Notes: generated by a model not told the origin, from the sequence alone. A stretch of 64,000 nucleotides of DNA from DASWTL01 sp035575925 (GCA_035575925.1 DATLXK010000070.1:6644-70643); one strand, 5' to 3'; counted from the stretch's first letter, positions 18,281 through 28,094 are shown. Program-made: numbers and translations.

Positions 18281-19633
18281 TTATAACTCTTTTACAGCCT
18301 GTTTAAACTGGTTACCCCGATCTTCATAATTCTTGAACAAGTCGAAACTGGCACATGCCGGAGACAGCAAAACCGTATCTCCTTTTTTTGCCAGGTGGTA
18401 AGCAATTTCTGTAGCCTCTGCTGCCGAAAATGTATTAACAATTACTTCTACATCATCTTCAAAAGCCTCATGTATACGCCTATTATCTCTACCAAGACAT
18501 ACAATTGCCTTCACTTTGCTCTTAACCAGATCTTTAAGCATGGTATAATCGTTGCCTTTATCAACCCCTCCAAGTATCAGCACTACTTCCGATGGCATAC
18601 TTTCAAGGGCATACCATGTAGAATTTACATTTGTAGCCTTTGAATCGTTAATAAAATTGATGCCTGATATTCGGGCCACATGCTCAAGCCGATGCTCAAT
18701 ATTTTTAAAACTGCCCATGCTTTCGCGGATAGTTTCATTCCGCAACTCTAAAACTTTAGCAACAATACCGGAAGCCATTGAGTTGTAGATGTTGTGTTTG
18801 CCCTGCAGGGCCAAATCAGTAATAGACATGGTTAAAATTGGTTGAGTAGTTTGGTTAAGATTTATGTTAATGTGATCTTCCTTGAGATATGCGCCGGGCT
18901 CTACTATATTTTTAATAGAAAAGGGGTAGGCAGTAGCTTTTACTTCGTGGCTTTTTAATCCCTTCAAGGTTTCAGCATCATCTTCACAAAAAATGAATAC
19001 ATCATTCGGCGTTTGATTTTGTATAATGCGAAACTTTGAATTGAGATAATTCTCCATTTTATAATCATACCTGTCCAGGTGATCAGGAGTAATATTAAGC
19101 AGTACTGCAATATCGGCCCTGAATTCATACATATTATCAAGCATGAAACTGCTGATCTCCAATACATACCAATCAAATTGTTCGGCAGCCACCTGTCTGG
19201 CAAAGCTTTTACCAATATTACCTCCTAAACCCACATTTAATCCTGCATTTTTAAGTATATGCCAGATTAGCATGGTAGTGGTTGATTTTCCATTTGACCC
19301 GGTAATGCAGATCATTTTAGCATCCGTGTAACGGCCTGCAAACTCAATTTCTGAAATTACTGGAATACCTTTTTTAAGCAACTCTATTACTATTGGAGCC
19401 TTATCCGGTATACCGGGACTTTTAATTACTTCTTTTGCTATTAGTATTTTCTCTTCAGTATGTTGATTGGCTTCGTAATCAATTCCATATTTATCAAGTT
19501 CAGATTTGTACTGATCAGCTATGTCTCCAAAATCGGATACAAAAACCTTGTACCCCTGTTTCTGAGCCAGGTATGCTGCCCCCACTCCGCTTTCGCCGGC
19601 GCCTAATACAACTATGTATTTTTCGCTTTCCAT
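18281..19633 (-). CDS. murD: UDP-N-acetylmuramoyl-L-alanine--D-glutamate ligase
   Basis: A 450-residue Mur ligase adding D-Glu. The N-terminal nucleotide fold shows VLGAGESGVGAA. The ATP P-loop is TGSNGKSTTT. NITPDHLDR is the central-domain signature and FINDSKATN the C-terminal motif with the catalytic Asp/Lys. The start abuts the mraY stop, and 40 bases separate its end from ftsW. Confidence 0.96.
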   Translation of the reverse strand: MESEKYIVVLGAGESGVGAAYLAQKQGYKVFVSDFGDIADQYKSELDKYGIDYEANQHTEEKILIAKEVIKSPGIPDKAPIVIELLKKGIPVISEIEFAGRYTDAKMICITGSNGKSTTTMLIWHILKNAGLNVGLGGNIGKSFARQVAAEQFDWYVLEISSFMLDNMYEFRADIAVLLNITPDHLDRYDYKMENYLNSKFRIIQNQTPNDVFIFCEDDAETLKGLKSHEVKATAYPFSIKNIVEPGAYLKEDHININLNQTTQPILTMSITDLALQGKHNIYNSMASGIVAKVLELRNETIRESMGSFKNIEHRLEHVARISGINFINDSKATNVNSTWYALESMPSEVVLILGGVDKGNDYTMLKDLVKSKVKAIVCLGRDNRRIHEAFEDDVEVIVNTFSAAEATEIAYHLAKKGDTVLLSPACASFDLFKNYEDRGNQFKQAVKEL

Positions 19634-20874
19634 TACCGGAGTTTAAGAGTTATTATAGTTAAGATAGCCAGCATAATTCCAATGATCAGGAAACGCATTA
19701 CGATCTTTGCTTCGTGGTAACCTTTTTTCTGGTAGTGATGATGTAATGGCGACATGAGGAATATCCGCCGGCCTTCACCGTATCTGCTCCTTGTATATTT
19801 AAACCATCCTACCTGAAGAAGCACCGAAACATTTTCAATTAAAAACACACCGCACAAAATGGGAATCAGCAATTCTTTACGAATCATAATCGCAAATGCT
19901 GCAATTATCCCCCCAATTGCCAGACTTCCTGTATCACCCATAAAAACCTGGGCGGGAAATGAATTGTACCATAAAAAACCAACGCATGCCCCCACAAAGG
20001 CCCCCGCGAATATTACCAGCTCACCCGAATTGGGTATGTACATAATATTCAAATAATCAGCGATGATGGTGTTGCCTGATACATAGGCCAGTATAGCTAA
20101 TGTAACTCCAATTATGGCAGATGTGCCCGTAGTAAGGCCATCAATTCCATCTGTAATATTGGCTCCATTTGATACTGCCGCAATAATTACTATTACCACA
20201 AACAGAAATACAACCAAAGCATATTTGTCATACCCTTTACCAAATACACTTAATACCTTAGCATAGTCGAATTCGTTATTTTTATAGAATGGAACATTGG
20301 TTTTAGTTGATTTAAGGTTCTGGGTAAAATAATAATCATCCCCTTTTTTATGAACTTCTAACGGAGCATTTGCAGTTGCAGGCAACGTAACTGCTTCCCT
20401 GACTACAATAGCCGGATGAAAATACATGGTCCACCCAATAATTAAAGCCAGGCCAACCTGCCCCATAATTTTAAACCGCCCTGCAAGTCCTTCTTTATCT
20501 TTTTTGAAAACCTTAATGTAATCGTCAATAAAGCCGATAACACCCATCCAAATGGTAGTTATCAGCATCAGAATTATGTAAATATTCTCCAGTTTGGCAA
20601 ATAAGAGGGTAGGAATCAATATTCCTAAAAGGATAATAAGCCCGCCCATTGTTGGAGTGCCCTGCTTGTTCATTTGCCCTTCAAGACCCAGATTTCTTAC
20701 CGTTTCACCAACCTGTTTTGTATGCAAATATTTAATCAGGCGGCTTCCGTAAACTGTGGTTATAACCAATGAAAGAATTACGGCCATGGCCGTGCGGAAA
20801 GAAATAAACTGGAACAGACCTGCTCCAGGGATATCGAATCGCCTATCAAGGTATGTGAACAGATAATATAGCAT
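19633..20874 (-). CDS. mraY: Phospho-N-acetylmuramoyl-pentapeptide transferase MraY
   Basis: A 413-residue polytopic enzyme making lipid I. Catalytic motifs: GLIILLGI, GFIDDYIKV (the DD pair), NITDGIDGL and FMGDTGSLA, with MSPLHHHYQ near the C-terminus. About 50 residues between the GFIDDY and NITDGIDG regions (TLPATANAPLEV... to ...FDYAKVLSVF) form a periplasmic insertion that makes it longer than the 360-residue E. coli form and is typical of Bacteroidota. Confidence 0.96.
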   Translation of the reverse strand: MLYYLFTYLDRRFDIPGAGLFQFISFRTAMAVILSLVITTVYGSRLIKYLHTKQVGETVRNLGLEGQMNKQGTPTMGGLIILLGILIPTLLFAKLENIYIILMLITTIWMGVIGFIDDYIKVFKKDKEGLAGRFKIMGQVGLALIIGWTMYFHPAIVVREAVTLPATANAPLEVHKKGDDYYFTQNLKSTKTNVPFYKNNEFDYAKVLSVFGKGYDKYALVVFLFVVIVIIAAVSNGANITDGIDGLTTGTSAIIGVTLAILAYVSGNTIIADYLNIMYIPNSGELVIFAGAFVGACVGFLWYNSFPAQVFMGDTGSLAIGGIIAAFAIMIRKELLIPILCGVFLIENVSVLLQVGWFKYTRSRYGEGRRIFLMSPLHHHYQKKGYHEAKIVMRFLIIGIMLAILTIITLKLR

Positions 20875-22331
20875 CAGCTTAATTGATTTAAAATTTCAGC
20901 AAGCAATTTCTTATCATCAAACGGATGCTTAACACCGCTGATTTCCTGGTATTTCTCATGACCCTTTCCCGCCAGTAAAATAATATCACCGGTTTTAGCT
21001 AAATGACATGCCGTCCTTATGGCTTCTTTTCTGTCAGTTATGGAAATAGTCTTTTTACGGTTATTCGGCATAACACCTTTTTCCATATCACTGATGATTT
21101 TCTCCGGACTTTCACTCCGCGGATTATCGGAAGTCAGGATTACCTTATCGCTCCAATCGCAGGCAACCTGTGCCATCACCGGACGCTTTGTTGTATCGCG
21201 GTCTCCACCACATCCTATAACTGTTATTACCTGTTCTGTACCTTTGCGAATATCCTTTATAGTGCTTAGCACATTCTGAACGGCATCGGGAGTATGAGCA
21301 TAATCAACAATTCCAATAACACCGCTGGTTGACGTAATGTAATCGAAGCGTCCTTCAGCGCCCTTCAGTCTGCTTAAAACAGTCAAAACCCGGGCTTTAT
21401 CCTGATCCAGAAGCATAGCCGCAGCATAAACCGCGAGCAGGTTGTAGGCATTAAAGCTGCCCACCATTTTAAACCAAACTTCTTCATTATCAATATTTAA
21501 CAGCAAGCCTCCAAATTGATTTTCGAGAATTTTAGCTTTAAAATCAGCCATGCTTTTTAAGCTGTAGCTTTTTTGATAAGCTTTAGTGTTTTGAAGCATC
21601 ACACTGCCGTTTTTATCATCCGCATTGGTTAAGGCAAAGGCAGTCTTATCCAAGCCATCAAAAAATGTCTTTTTAGCTTTTAAATATTCACTAAATGTCC
21701 GATGAAAATCTAAATGATCATGAGTAAGGTTAGTAAATATAGCGCCTGAAAAATGCAGTCCTTCAATACGGTACTGACTTACAGCATGAGAACTGACTTC
21801 TATAAAGCAGTAATCACAACCCATAGTTACCATGTCTTTCAACAGACTGTTTAGAGATACAGGATCAGGCGTGGTATGTGTAGCAGGAACTATCTCATCA
21901 TTGATTTGATTCTGCACAGTCGAGATCAAACCCACCTTATATCCTAATTCCCGAAACAACTGGAAAAGCAACGTAGCGGTAGTTGTTTTACCATTAGTGC
22001 CGGTTACTCCTATCAGTTTCAAGTCTGCTGATGGGGTTCCAAAAAAGTTTGATGCCATACGGCCTAAAGCCTTCGAAGTATTGTCTACTTTAATGTAAGT
22101 TATTCCAGCAATTAAATCTGCAGGCATATCCTCGCAAACGATAGCGCGGGCACCATCGGCGATGGCTTTACTGATATATTGGTGGCCATCAACCGATGTT
22201 CCTTTTACAGCAGTAAATATAGACCCCGGAGATACTTTTCTTGAGTCAAAGATTATACCTGTAACATCAAGATCTGTTGAACCTGATATTTCCTGTAATG
22301 ACACCGAATAAAGAATATCTTTTAAGTTCAT
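20874..22331 (-). CDS. murE: UDP-MurNAc-L-Ala-D-Glu--meso-2,6-diaminopimelate ligase
   Basis: A 485-residue Mur ligase adding the third stem residue. The P-loop is GVTGTNGKTTTAT and the second nucleotide motif includes NLTHDHLDFH. DNPR at 402-405 is the meso-DAP-selecting motif, so the peptidoglycan should be the DAP type. This agrees with dapA in the same window. It overlaps ftsI and mraY by single bases, indicating tight coupling. Confidence 0.96.
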   Translation of the reverse strand: MNLKDILYSVSLQEISGSTDLDVTGIIFDSRKVSPGSIFTAVKGTSVDGHQYISKAIADGARAIVCEDMPADLIAGITYIKVDNTSKALGRMASNFFGTPSADLKLIGVTGTNGKTTTATLLFQLFRELGYKVGLISTVQNQINDEIVPATHTTPDPVSLNSLLKDMVTMGCDYCFIEVSSHAVSQYRIEGLHFSGAIFTNLTHDHLDFHRTFSEYLKAKKTFFDGLDKTAFALTNADDKNGSVMLQNTKAYQKSYSLKSMADFKAKILENQFGGLLLNIDNEEVWFKMVGSFNAYNLLAVYAAAMLLDQDKARVLTVLSRLKGAEGRFDYITSTSGVIGIVDYAHTPDAVQNVLSTIKDIRKGTEQVITVIGCGGDRDTTKRPVMAQVACDWSDKVILTSDNPRSESPEKIISDMEKGVMPNNRKKTISITDRKEAIRTACHLAKTGDIILLAGKGHEKYQEISGVKHPFDDKKLLAEILNQLS

Positions 22332-24445
22332 TATTGCAGTTCTAAAACAATCGGATAACCTTTAATAATACGTGTCCCTGCAACCAGCGACTGCCTTACT
22401 ACTTTTCCGCTGCCTTTAACTAAAGGTCGCAAGCCTGAGTTGCCTATCATGTATAAGGCATCTTTTAAGCCCATTCCATTTACATTCGGTACACTTCCAT
22501 GTGTATAATTAGCTTCCTGAAATGGCATATCATTAGTGGTGGCTAATGTTTTTGTATACCTTGTTTTCGGGACCTGAAGAGCTTTAATTCCTAATGCCTG
22601 ATATACGCGTTGAGCAGATTTATTATCGCCCCCTTTAACTTCAGGCGTTTTTGAGTTTCCTGCATATTGAGAAACACTTATCTTATCAAACATCCTGACA
22701 TCCCTGGCATATACCTTGTCAGCAACCTCTTTAAACACCGGGCCCGCTACATCAGCGGCATAATAAGAACCTTTTGACCGATCGGGATTATGTATCACCA
22801 CAATCATGGAATATTTAGGATTATCTGCCGGAAAGTATCCGCAAAAAGATGCCTGGTACTGTTTCTTAGCATATCCTCCTGCACCCTGTGCAACCTGGGC
22901 CGTCCCGGTTTTACCGGCTATTTTATATAATGGGTTTTTAAGTTTTGCGCCTGTTCCGCCTTCTTCATTGACAACCCCTTCAAGCATCTGCTTTAGTTTA
23001 GCAAGTGTTTTATCAGAACATATCTTATTACTAATCTCTTTGGTTTGAAAATGTTCTACTGTTTGGCCAAATTGCCTGATTTCCCGAACAAATAAGGGAG
23101 ATATCATTCTTCCATTATTAGCTACAGCATTGTAGAACGCCAGCATTTGCAATGGCGTCATCTTCAGTTCATATCCATATGCCATCCATGGGAGGGTTAG
23201 CTTGCTCCAGCTTCTACTTTTCGGAGTTTTAATCAGTGGAATTCCCTCACCTGGAATTTGCAGACTTAAAGGCTCCCCGAGGTGCAGTTCGTGGAGCCTA
23301 TCCGTAAAGTCTGAAGGGTTATCCCTGTAGTTTTTATAAATCATTTTGGTGATAGCCACATTAGAAGATACTTCAAAAGCCTTCTTCATTGTGATCACAC
23401 CATACCCTCCTTCATGAGAGTCACTTATCGTATTACGTGAAAATTTAATTTTTCCTCCCTGAGTATCCACCAGGTCATCCAGATCAAATTTTCCATCCTC
23501 CATTGCAACCAGATAGGAAGCCAGTTTAAATGTGGAACCCGGCTCGGCGCTTGCAGCAATAGCATAATTAAATTTCTCCTGGTAAATACTGTCGGCCACT
23601 TTGGTATAATTAGCAACCGCACGTATTTCGCCTGTTGATACTTCCATTAAAATAACCGATCCATGATCTGCATTACTTTTAATCAGCTGTTTTTCAAGTG
23701 CACGCTGCGCTACGTCCTGCATATTAATATCAATAGTTGATATTATATCTGACCCATCTTTCGGGGCGATTTCAATATCCCGGTTTACAGGCATCCAAAT
23801 ACCCCCTGCAATACGCTGCATTAAACGTTTGCCTGTTTCTCCGTTAATATAACTTCCGTATGCTCCTTCAAGCCCTACCGGTTGTACGTTCTCGTTTTTA
23901 TACCCGATAGTCCTTGCAGCAAGTGAGCGAAAAGGCAAGATTCTTTTGTTTTGCTGAACAGCAATTAATCCCCCTTTATATTTCCCCAGATTAAATATGG
24001 GGAACTTTCTGATGATCTTCAGATCCTGGTAGGACACTTTACGTTTTAACAGCACGTACCTTAAGCGGTCAGCACGGGATTCTCTCAGAATTTGCGAATA
24101 CCGCGAAGTAGATTTGTCGCCAAAAAACATGGAAAGTTTTTGAGCCAGGGAATCCACCTTTTCATAAAACACCTCATCTTTAGCAACCCCGCCAGCCAGC
24201 ATATCCATCCTCAGTTCATACTCGGGGACCGATGTTGCCATCAAACTACCGTCCACAGAGTAAATATTACCTCTTGCAGCTTCCACATTCACAAATTTTG
24301 TAGACAGACTATCCGCCATAGAACGCCATTTCCTTCCTTCAGAAAACTGCACATTAAACAATTTAAACAAAACTGCGAACGCAAACAGCATAATTACCCC
24401 AAAGGCAAGATATACACGCAATAATATGTCAGTTCTGATATTCAT
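22331..24445 (-). CDS. ftsI: Penicillin-binding protein 3/FtsI with C-terminal PASTA domain
   Basis: A 704-residue class B PBP, the septal transpeptidase. There is one N-terminal transmembrane helix (about 10-30), a PBP dimerisation region to about 225 and a transpeptidase domain with S304-xx-K307 (STFK), S360-S-N362 and K513-T-G. The final ~60 residues (from about 645) form one PASTA domain, absent from E. coli FtsI but usual in Bacteroidota. It partners FtsW. Its start lies 18 bases after the ftsL-like gene. Confidence 0.94.
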   Translation of the reverse strand: MNIRTDILLRVYLAFGVIMLFAFAVLFKLFNVQFSEGRKWRSMADSLSTKFVNVEAARGNIYSVDGSLMATSVPEYELRMDMLAGGVAKDEVFYEKVDSLAQKLSMFFGDKSTSRYSQILRESRADRLRYVLLKRKVSYQDLKIIRKFPIFNLGKYKGGLIAVQQNKRILPFRSLAARTIGYKNENVQPVGLEGAYGSYINGETGKRLMQRIAGGIWMPVNRDIEIAPKDGSDIISTIDINMQDVAQRALEKQLIKSNADHGSVILMEVSTGEIRAVANYTKVADSIYQEKFNYAIAASAEPGSTFKLASYLVAMEDGKFDLDDLVDTQGGKIKFSRNTISDSHEGGYGVITMKKAFEVSSNVAITKMIYKNYRDNPSDFTDRLHELHLGEPLSLQIPGEGIPLIKTPKSRSWSKLTLPWMAYGYELKMTPLQMLAFYNAVANNGRMISPLFVREIRQFGQTVEHFQTKEISNKICSDKTLAKLKQMLEGVVNEEGGTGAKLKNPLYKIAGKTGTAQVAQGAGGYAKKQYQASFCGYFPADNPKYSMIVVIHNPDRSKGSYYAADVAGPVFKEVADKVYARDVRMFDKISVSQYAGNSKTPEVKGGDNKSAQRVYQALGIKALQVPKTRYTKTLATTNDMPFQEANYTHGSVPNVNGMGLKDALYMIGNSGLRPLVKGSGKVVRQSLVAGTRIIKGYPIVLELQ

Positions 24446-24462
24446 AGCTTTACCTATCCTAA

Positions 24463-24882
24463 TTAAGGTGAAGGCGCAATTGTTATATAATCCTCTATTG
24501 GTACCATTAATTTCTTCGGCGGCTCTACGGGTTCTTTTAACCCTAGCGTATCTACTTTTTTTGCAACTTCGGTCTGTGTACTTCTCAGCATCAGATCTGC
24601 TTTTATAGTTTTAAAATCCCAGCTCATCTCTTTTACCTCCTTGTTCAGCTTATCAATTTCACGGATACTTTTCTCTGCCAGGTGCCGGTTACCGATATAC
24701 AACATGGCCAAAAACGCTATGAACGCTATGAAGGGAAGCATTTGTGTTGCAGCTTCTTTTGAAACCACTCCTTCTGTAAAAAGAATAGTTATGAAGTTTC
24801 GCGGAAGTTCGGCCTTTACTTCAGACTGAACTTCCGGCTCCACTTCACCCCTGATTAACTCATCTCTAAAATGGTTGCTCAT
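24463..24882 (-). CDS. FtsL-like cell division protein
   Basis: A 139-residue bitopic protein. A basic/acidic N-terminus is followed by a transmembrane helix at about 47-63 (LPFIAFIAFLAMLYI) and a coiled-coil-like stretch (EKSIREIDKLNKEVKEM) leading to a Pro-rich tail. Topology and position between rsmH and ftsI match the Bacteroidota FtsL-like proteins, which are hard to detect by sequence alone. Its start overlaps the rsmH stop by 17 bases. Confidence 0.8.
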   Translation of the reverse strand: MSNHFRDELIRGEVEPEVQSEVKAELPRNFITILFTEGVVSKEAATQMLPFIAFIAFLAMLYIGNRHLAEKSIREIDKLNKEVKEMSWDFKTIKADLMLRSTQTEVAKKVDTLGLKEPVEPPKKLMVPIEDYITIAPSP

Positions 24883-25780
24883 TTTTTACAGCAATTCTTA
24901 ATCGGGCACTGCGCGCCCTGTTATTTTGTACAATTTCTTCTTCTGATGCGACTACAGGTTTCCTTGTAACTGCACTCAGTGGTTTGATCTGATTCCCAAA
25001 AAAATCTTTATTTACCTCACCTTTAAATTTACCGGTGTTGATATAATTCTTTACCAGCCGGTCTTCCAGTGAATGGTATGACATAACTACCAGGCGACCC
25101 CCATCTTTCAGAATATCAGCAGCTTGCACTATAAATTCCTGCAAAGCTTCAAGCTCCTGGTTTACTTCTATTCTTAATGCCTGAAAAACCTGAGCCATGT
25201 ATTTATTTTCTTTTCCACGCGGCATAAGACCCTGAATAGCCTCTTTAAACCTGGCAACGGTATCTATGGGAGCATTCAACCGGGCTGTCACCACCGTACG
25301 GGCAAGGCTTTTAGCGTTTTTAACCTCGCCATACATCCCGAAAATGCGGTGGAGATCCTCTTCCTTATAAGTATTTAATATCATTTTCGCCGTCAAAGCA
25401 GATGATTGATCCATGCGCATATCAAGATCTGCATCAAAACGTGTAGAAAAGCCCCGCTCAGGCTGATCAAACTGATGCGAAGACACGCCCAGATCTGCCA
25501 GTATACCATCAACAGGCATCGCATTATTTAAACGGCAGTAATTTTTAAGATATCTGAAATTCTGATCAATAAAGGTTAAACGACCATCAGCCGGGATATT
25601 CTGCTGCGCATCTGCATCATGATCGAATGCCAATAACCGTCCATTCTCACCCAAATGCTTAAGAATCTCGCGGGAATGGCCACCGCCACCGAAAGTAACA
25701 TCCACATAAATACCATCGGCATGAATAGCCAAACCTTCTATACACTCACGCAGCATCACCGGAGTATGATACTTATTCAT
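24866..25780 (-). CDS. rsmH: 16S rRNA (cytosine-1402-N4)-methyltransferase RsmH
   Basis: SAM-dependent methyltransferase modifying C1402 of 16S rRNA. Motif I is DVTFGGGGHS near the N-terminus, and the family blocks GILADLGVSSHQFD and VMSYHSLEDR are present. I set the start at 25780 (304 aa, MNKYHTPVM), because a full AGGAGG lies 7 bases upstream and MNKYHTPV is the usual family start. An ATG 18 bases further upstream would add six non-conserved residues. It overlaps the mraZ 3' end by 8 bases. Confidence 0.95.
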   Translation of the reverse strand: MNKYHTPVMLRECIEGLAIHADGIYVDVTFGGGGHSREILKHLGENGRLLAFDHDADAQQNIPADGRLTFIDQNFRYLKNYCRLNNAMPVDGILADLGVSSHQFDQPERGFSTRFDADLDMRMDQSSALTAKMILNTYKEEDLHRIFGMYGEVKNAKSLARTVVTARLNAPIDTVARFKEAIQGLMPRGKENKYMAQVFQALRIEVNQELEALQEFIVQAADILKDGGRLVVMSYHSLEDRLVKNYINTGKFKGEVNKDFFGNQIKPLSAVTRKPVVASEEEIVQNNRARSARLRIAVKNEQPF

Positions 25781-26234
25781 CAACCCTCCTTCCTGCACCC
25801 ATTACTTCTTCTGCCAGATTTGCAAAATTTTCGGGTTCATTATCTAATTGGGAGTCATAGGCATCTTTAGCCCAAACCTCAATTTTGTTAAACTGGCAAG
25901 ATAATACCACTTCCGTGCCTATCCCGGCATAATCCAGTAACGACTTTGGAAGAAGAATGCGGTTAGCAGCATCAAGCGAAAGCTCGGATGCACCCCGGGT
26001 AAAGTAGCGGATAAATTCCCGGGTTCTTTTTTCATATTGATTGAGCCTGCTTAACTCATCAACAATTTTGTCCCACTCTTTTTTTGTGTAAATCACCAGA
26101 TGCTTCTCAAAACCCCGGTTAATTACAAGCCCCTCTCTTTCAGCTTCAGGAAGCTGTTTTTTGAGGTTAGAAGGGATCATCATTCTCCCCTTCACATCAA
26201 GCCTACAATCAAATTCACCTAAGAAATGAGACAT
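25773..26234 (-). CDS. mraZ: Division/cell wall cluster transcriptional regulator MraZ
   Basis: A 153-residue AbrB-like regulator made of two tandem MraZ domains. The first has FDCRLDVKGRMMIPSNLKK (about 9-27), the second the repeated-fold DAANRILLPKSLL (about 88-100). MraZ binds short repeats upstream of its own gene and regulates dcw. Three such repeats are visible just upstream here. First gene of the cluster. Confidence 0.95.
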   Translation of the reverse strand: MSHFLGEFDCRLDVKGRMMIPSNLKKQLPEAEREGLVINRGFEKHLVIYTKKEWDKIVDELSRLNQYEKRTREFIRYFTRGASELSLDAANRILLPKSLLDYAGIGTEVVLSCQFNKIEVWAKDAYDSQLDNEPENFANLAEEVMGAGRRVDE

Positions 26235-26280
26235 TTTGGTTTATATACAGTTTTTATCTAGAGTAAAAGTAAATACTTTT

Positions 26281-26305
26281 ACCACTTTTTACCACATATT
26301 CCCAC
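26281..26305 (-). promoter_or_regulatory. MraZ operator: three GTGG[T/G] boxes at 10-bp spacing
   Basis: On the minus strand GTGGG (26301-26305), GTGGT (26291-26295) and GTGGT (26281-26285) repeat at exactly 10-bp steps, 47-71 bases before mraZ. Known MraZ boxes are (T)GGG-type repeats with 10-bp periodicity in front of mraZ. The match in sequence, spacing and place is good. Confidence 0.8.
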
Positions 26306-26347
26306 AAAAAGTTTTCAACATGAATTTTATTTTGATCAGGGCGCAAA

Positions 26348-26378
26348 AAAGCCCCGTAGATTAACCAGGCGGGGCTTT
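26348..26378. terminator. Terminator after pgk
   Basis: AAAGCCCCG (26348-26356) pairs with CGGGGCTTT (26370-26378). T-runs flank both sides (A-run at 26345-26350, T-run at 26380-26385), so it could work in either direction. It isolates the pgk operon from the dcw cluster. Confidence 0.85.
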
Positions 26379-26394
26379 ATTTTTTCTTACAGGC

Positions 26395-26427
26395 AGACCT
26401 ATAAGGTCTCGAAAACCTTATAGGTCT
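26395..26427. repeat. 13-bp perfect palindrome next to the pgk stop
   Basis: AGACCTATAAGGT (26395-26407) and ACCTTATAGGTCT (26415-26427) form a perfect 13-bp stem with loop CTCGAAA. It lies between the pgk stop and the terminator. Sequences of this form resemble dispersed palindromic repeats of Bacteroidota intergenic regions. Confidence 0.6.
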
Positions 26428-26430
26428 TGA

Positions 26431-27618
26431 TTAATCATTAATGGCTTTTACTCCTGGCAATTCCTTACCCTCCATATATTCAAGCAATGCCCCTCCACCG
26501 GTGGATACATAACTTACCTGTTCCTCAAATCCAAATTTTGATACTGCTGCGGCAGAGTCGCCGCCGCCTATAAGCGAAAAAGCTCCGTTTTTAGTAGCTT
26601 CAACTACAGCTTCAGCAACCGCTTTAGTTCCGGTTTGAAATTTTTCCATCTCAAAAACCCCCATGGGCCCATTCCATAAAATAGTCTTCGAATCCTTAAT
26701 TACCCGGGTAAAATTTTCAATAGATTCCGGACCAATATCCAGTCCCATCCAACCATCTTTAATAGAATGGTTTGGTGAAGCTGCGGTATTTGCGTCGTTT
26801 GAAAAGTTATCTGCGATTACTGAATCTGTCGGCAATAATAAATTTACCCCTTTAGTTTTAGCTTTAGCAATAAGTTCAATGGCCAGTTCTAATTTATCTT
26901 CTTCTACCAGTGATTTCCCTATTGATCCGCCTTGTGCTTTCGCAAATGTATACGCCATTCCGCCGCCAATGATCAGGTTATCAACTTTATCGAGCAATTT
27001 CTCTATCAACAATATCTTATCAGACACTTTTGCGCCACCCATAATTGCAGTAAAAGGTTTTTCGGGATTATTCAAAACCTTTTCAGCATTTTTCAGCTCA
27101 CCCGCCATTAAATAACCGAAGTACTTTGCATCCGGGAAAAACTTAGCGATAATAGCGGTAGAGGCATGGGCGCGATGTGCTGTACCAAATGCATCATTTA
27201 CGTAAACATCCCCAAGCTGAGCCAGTTTTTCAGCAAATGCTTCATCTCCTTTTTCCTCCTCCTTATAAAATCGCAGATTTTCCAGCAGAAGTACCTGTCC
27301 GCTTTTTAATCCCGATGCCATTTGCCTTGCATTATCGCCTACACAATCATCAGCAAACTGAACATCAACCCCTAATTGCCGGGAAAGGTGCTTGACTATA
27401 TGCTTTAGTGAATACTTATCGGCCGGGCCTTCTTTAGGTCTGCCCAGATGAGACATCAAAATCACCGAGCCTCCGTCTGCCAGTATTTTCTTTATTGTAG
27501 GAAGCGCTCCCTGAATCCTGTTATCATCCGTAATATTAAAATCCTCATCCAGCGGCACATTAAAATCTACACGAATGAGGGCTTTTTTTCCTGAAAAGTT
27601 AAATTGATCGATTGTCAT
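26431..27618 (-). CDS. pgk: Phosphoglycerate kinase
   Basis: A 395-residue glycolytic kinase. The N-terminal substrate motif RVDFNVPLD is at 16-24. MSHLGRP (54-60 region) and the hinge/ATP-binding GPMGVFEMEKF and GGGDSAAAV motifs are intact. It lies in the same direction as gap, with a small acetyltransferase gene between them, as a glycolysis operon ending in a hairpin terminator. Confidence 0.97.
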   Translation of the reverse strand: MTIDQFNFSGKKALIRVDFNVPLDEDFNITDDNRIQGALPTIKKILADGGSVILMSHLGRPKEGPADKYSLKHIVKHLSRQLGVDVQFADDCVGDNARQMASGLKSGQVLLLENLRFYKEEEKGDEAFAEKLAQLGDVYVNDAFGTAHRAHASTAIIAKFFPDAKYFGYLMAGELKNAEKVLNNPEKPFTAIMGGAKVSDKILLIEKLLDKVDNLIIGGGMAYTFAKAQGGSIGKSLVEEDKLELAIELIAKAKTKGVNLLLPTDSVIADNFSNDANTAASPNHSIKDGWMGLDIGPESIENFTRVIKDSKTILWNGPMGVFEMEKFQTGTKAVAEAVVEATKNGAFSLIGGGDSAAAVSKFGFEEQVSYVSTGGGALLEYMEGKELPGVKAIND

Positions 27619-27648
27619 ATTATTAATACTAAAAGACTGAAAAACAGT

Positions 27649-28080
27649 TTACATAATCTTTAAATACATCTGGCGGTGAGGTCCTATTTGATCTACTTCA
27701 AATTCACCTGATATGAATTCAAAACCTGTGTTCAGATAAAACCTATAGGCTGCCTGCCGTGCATTGCACCAGATATAATTTGCTTTAAGGCCGCGAAGAT
27801 AAACGATTCCAAAATTTAAAAGCTGGTTTCCAGCTCCCATATTCCTAAAATCAGGATGGGTGGCCATTCCGCGCAACTGGTAACCATCACCCGGAAAATC
27901 GTTATGTGTCCGTTGATGGAAAGTTACCGCACTGATTATCTGTCCCAGCCTGAAATCTCCCAGGTGAAATGAGCATTTCTCATTATCACCTTCAAAATAA
28001 CACTCTTCAAATGGTTTACCATCCCGTAACACCTCACTACGGAGCAGCAATGTTTGGGTGGTATCTATAAATTTTATCAT
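27649..28080 (-). CDS. GNAT family N-acetyltransferase
   Basis: A 143-residue protein with the GNAT fold. Motif A is visible as the RGMATHPDFRNMGAGNQLL segment, in which the R/Q-x-x-G-x-G/A acetyl-CoA loop is RNMGAG. The acceptor is unknown. It sits between gap and pgk, an uncommon place, so it may be co-regulated with glycolysis. Only family-level function can be stated. Confidence 0.85.
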   Translation of the reverse strand: MIKFIDTTQTLLLRSEVLRDGKPFEECYFEGDNEKCSFHLGDFRLGQIISAVTFHQRTHNDFPGDGYQLRGMATHPDFRNMGAGNQLLNFGIVYLRGLKANYIWCNARQAAYRFYLNTGFEFISGEFEVDQIGPHRQMYLKIM

Positions 28081-28094
28081 TGGTCTGATCCTAA

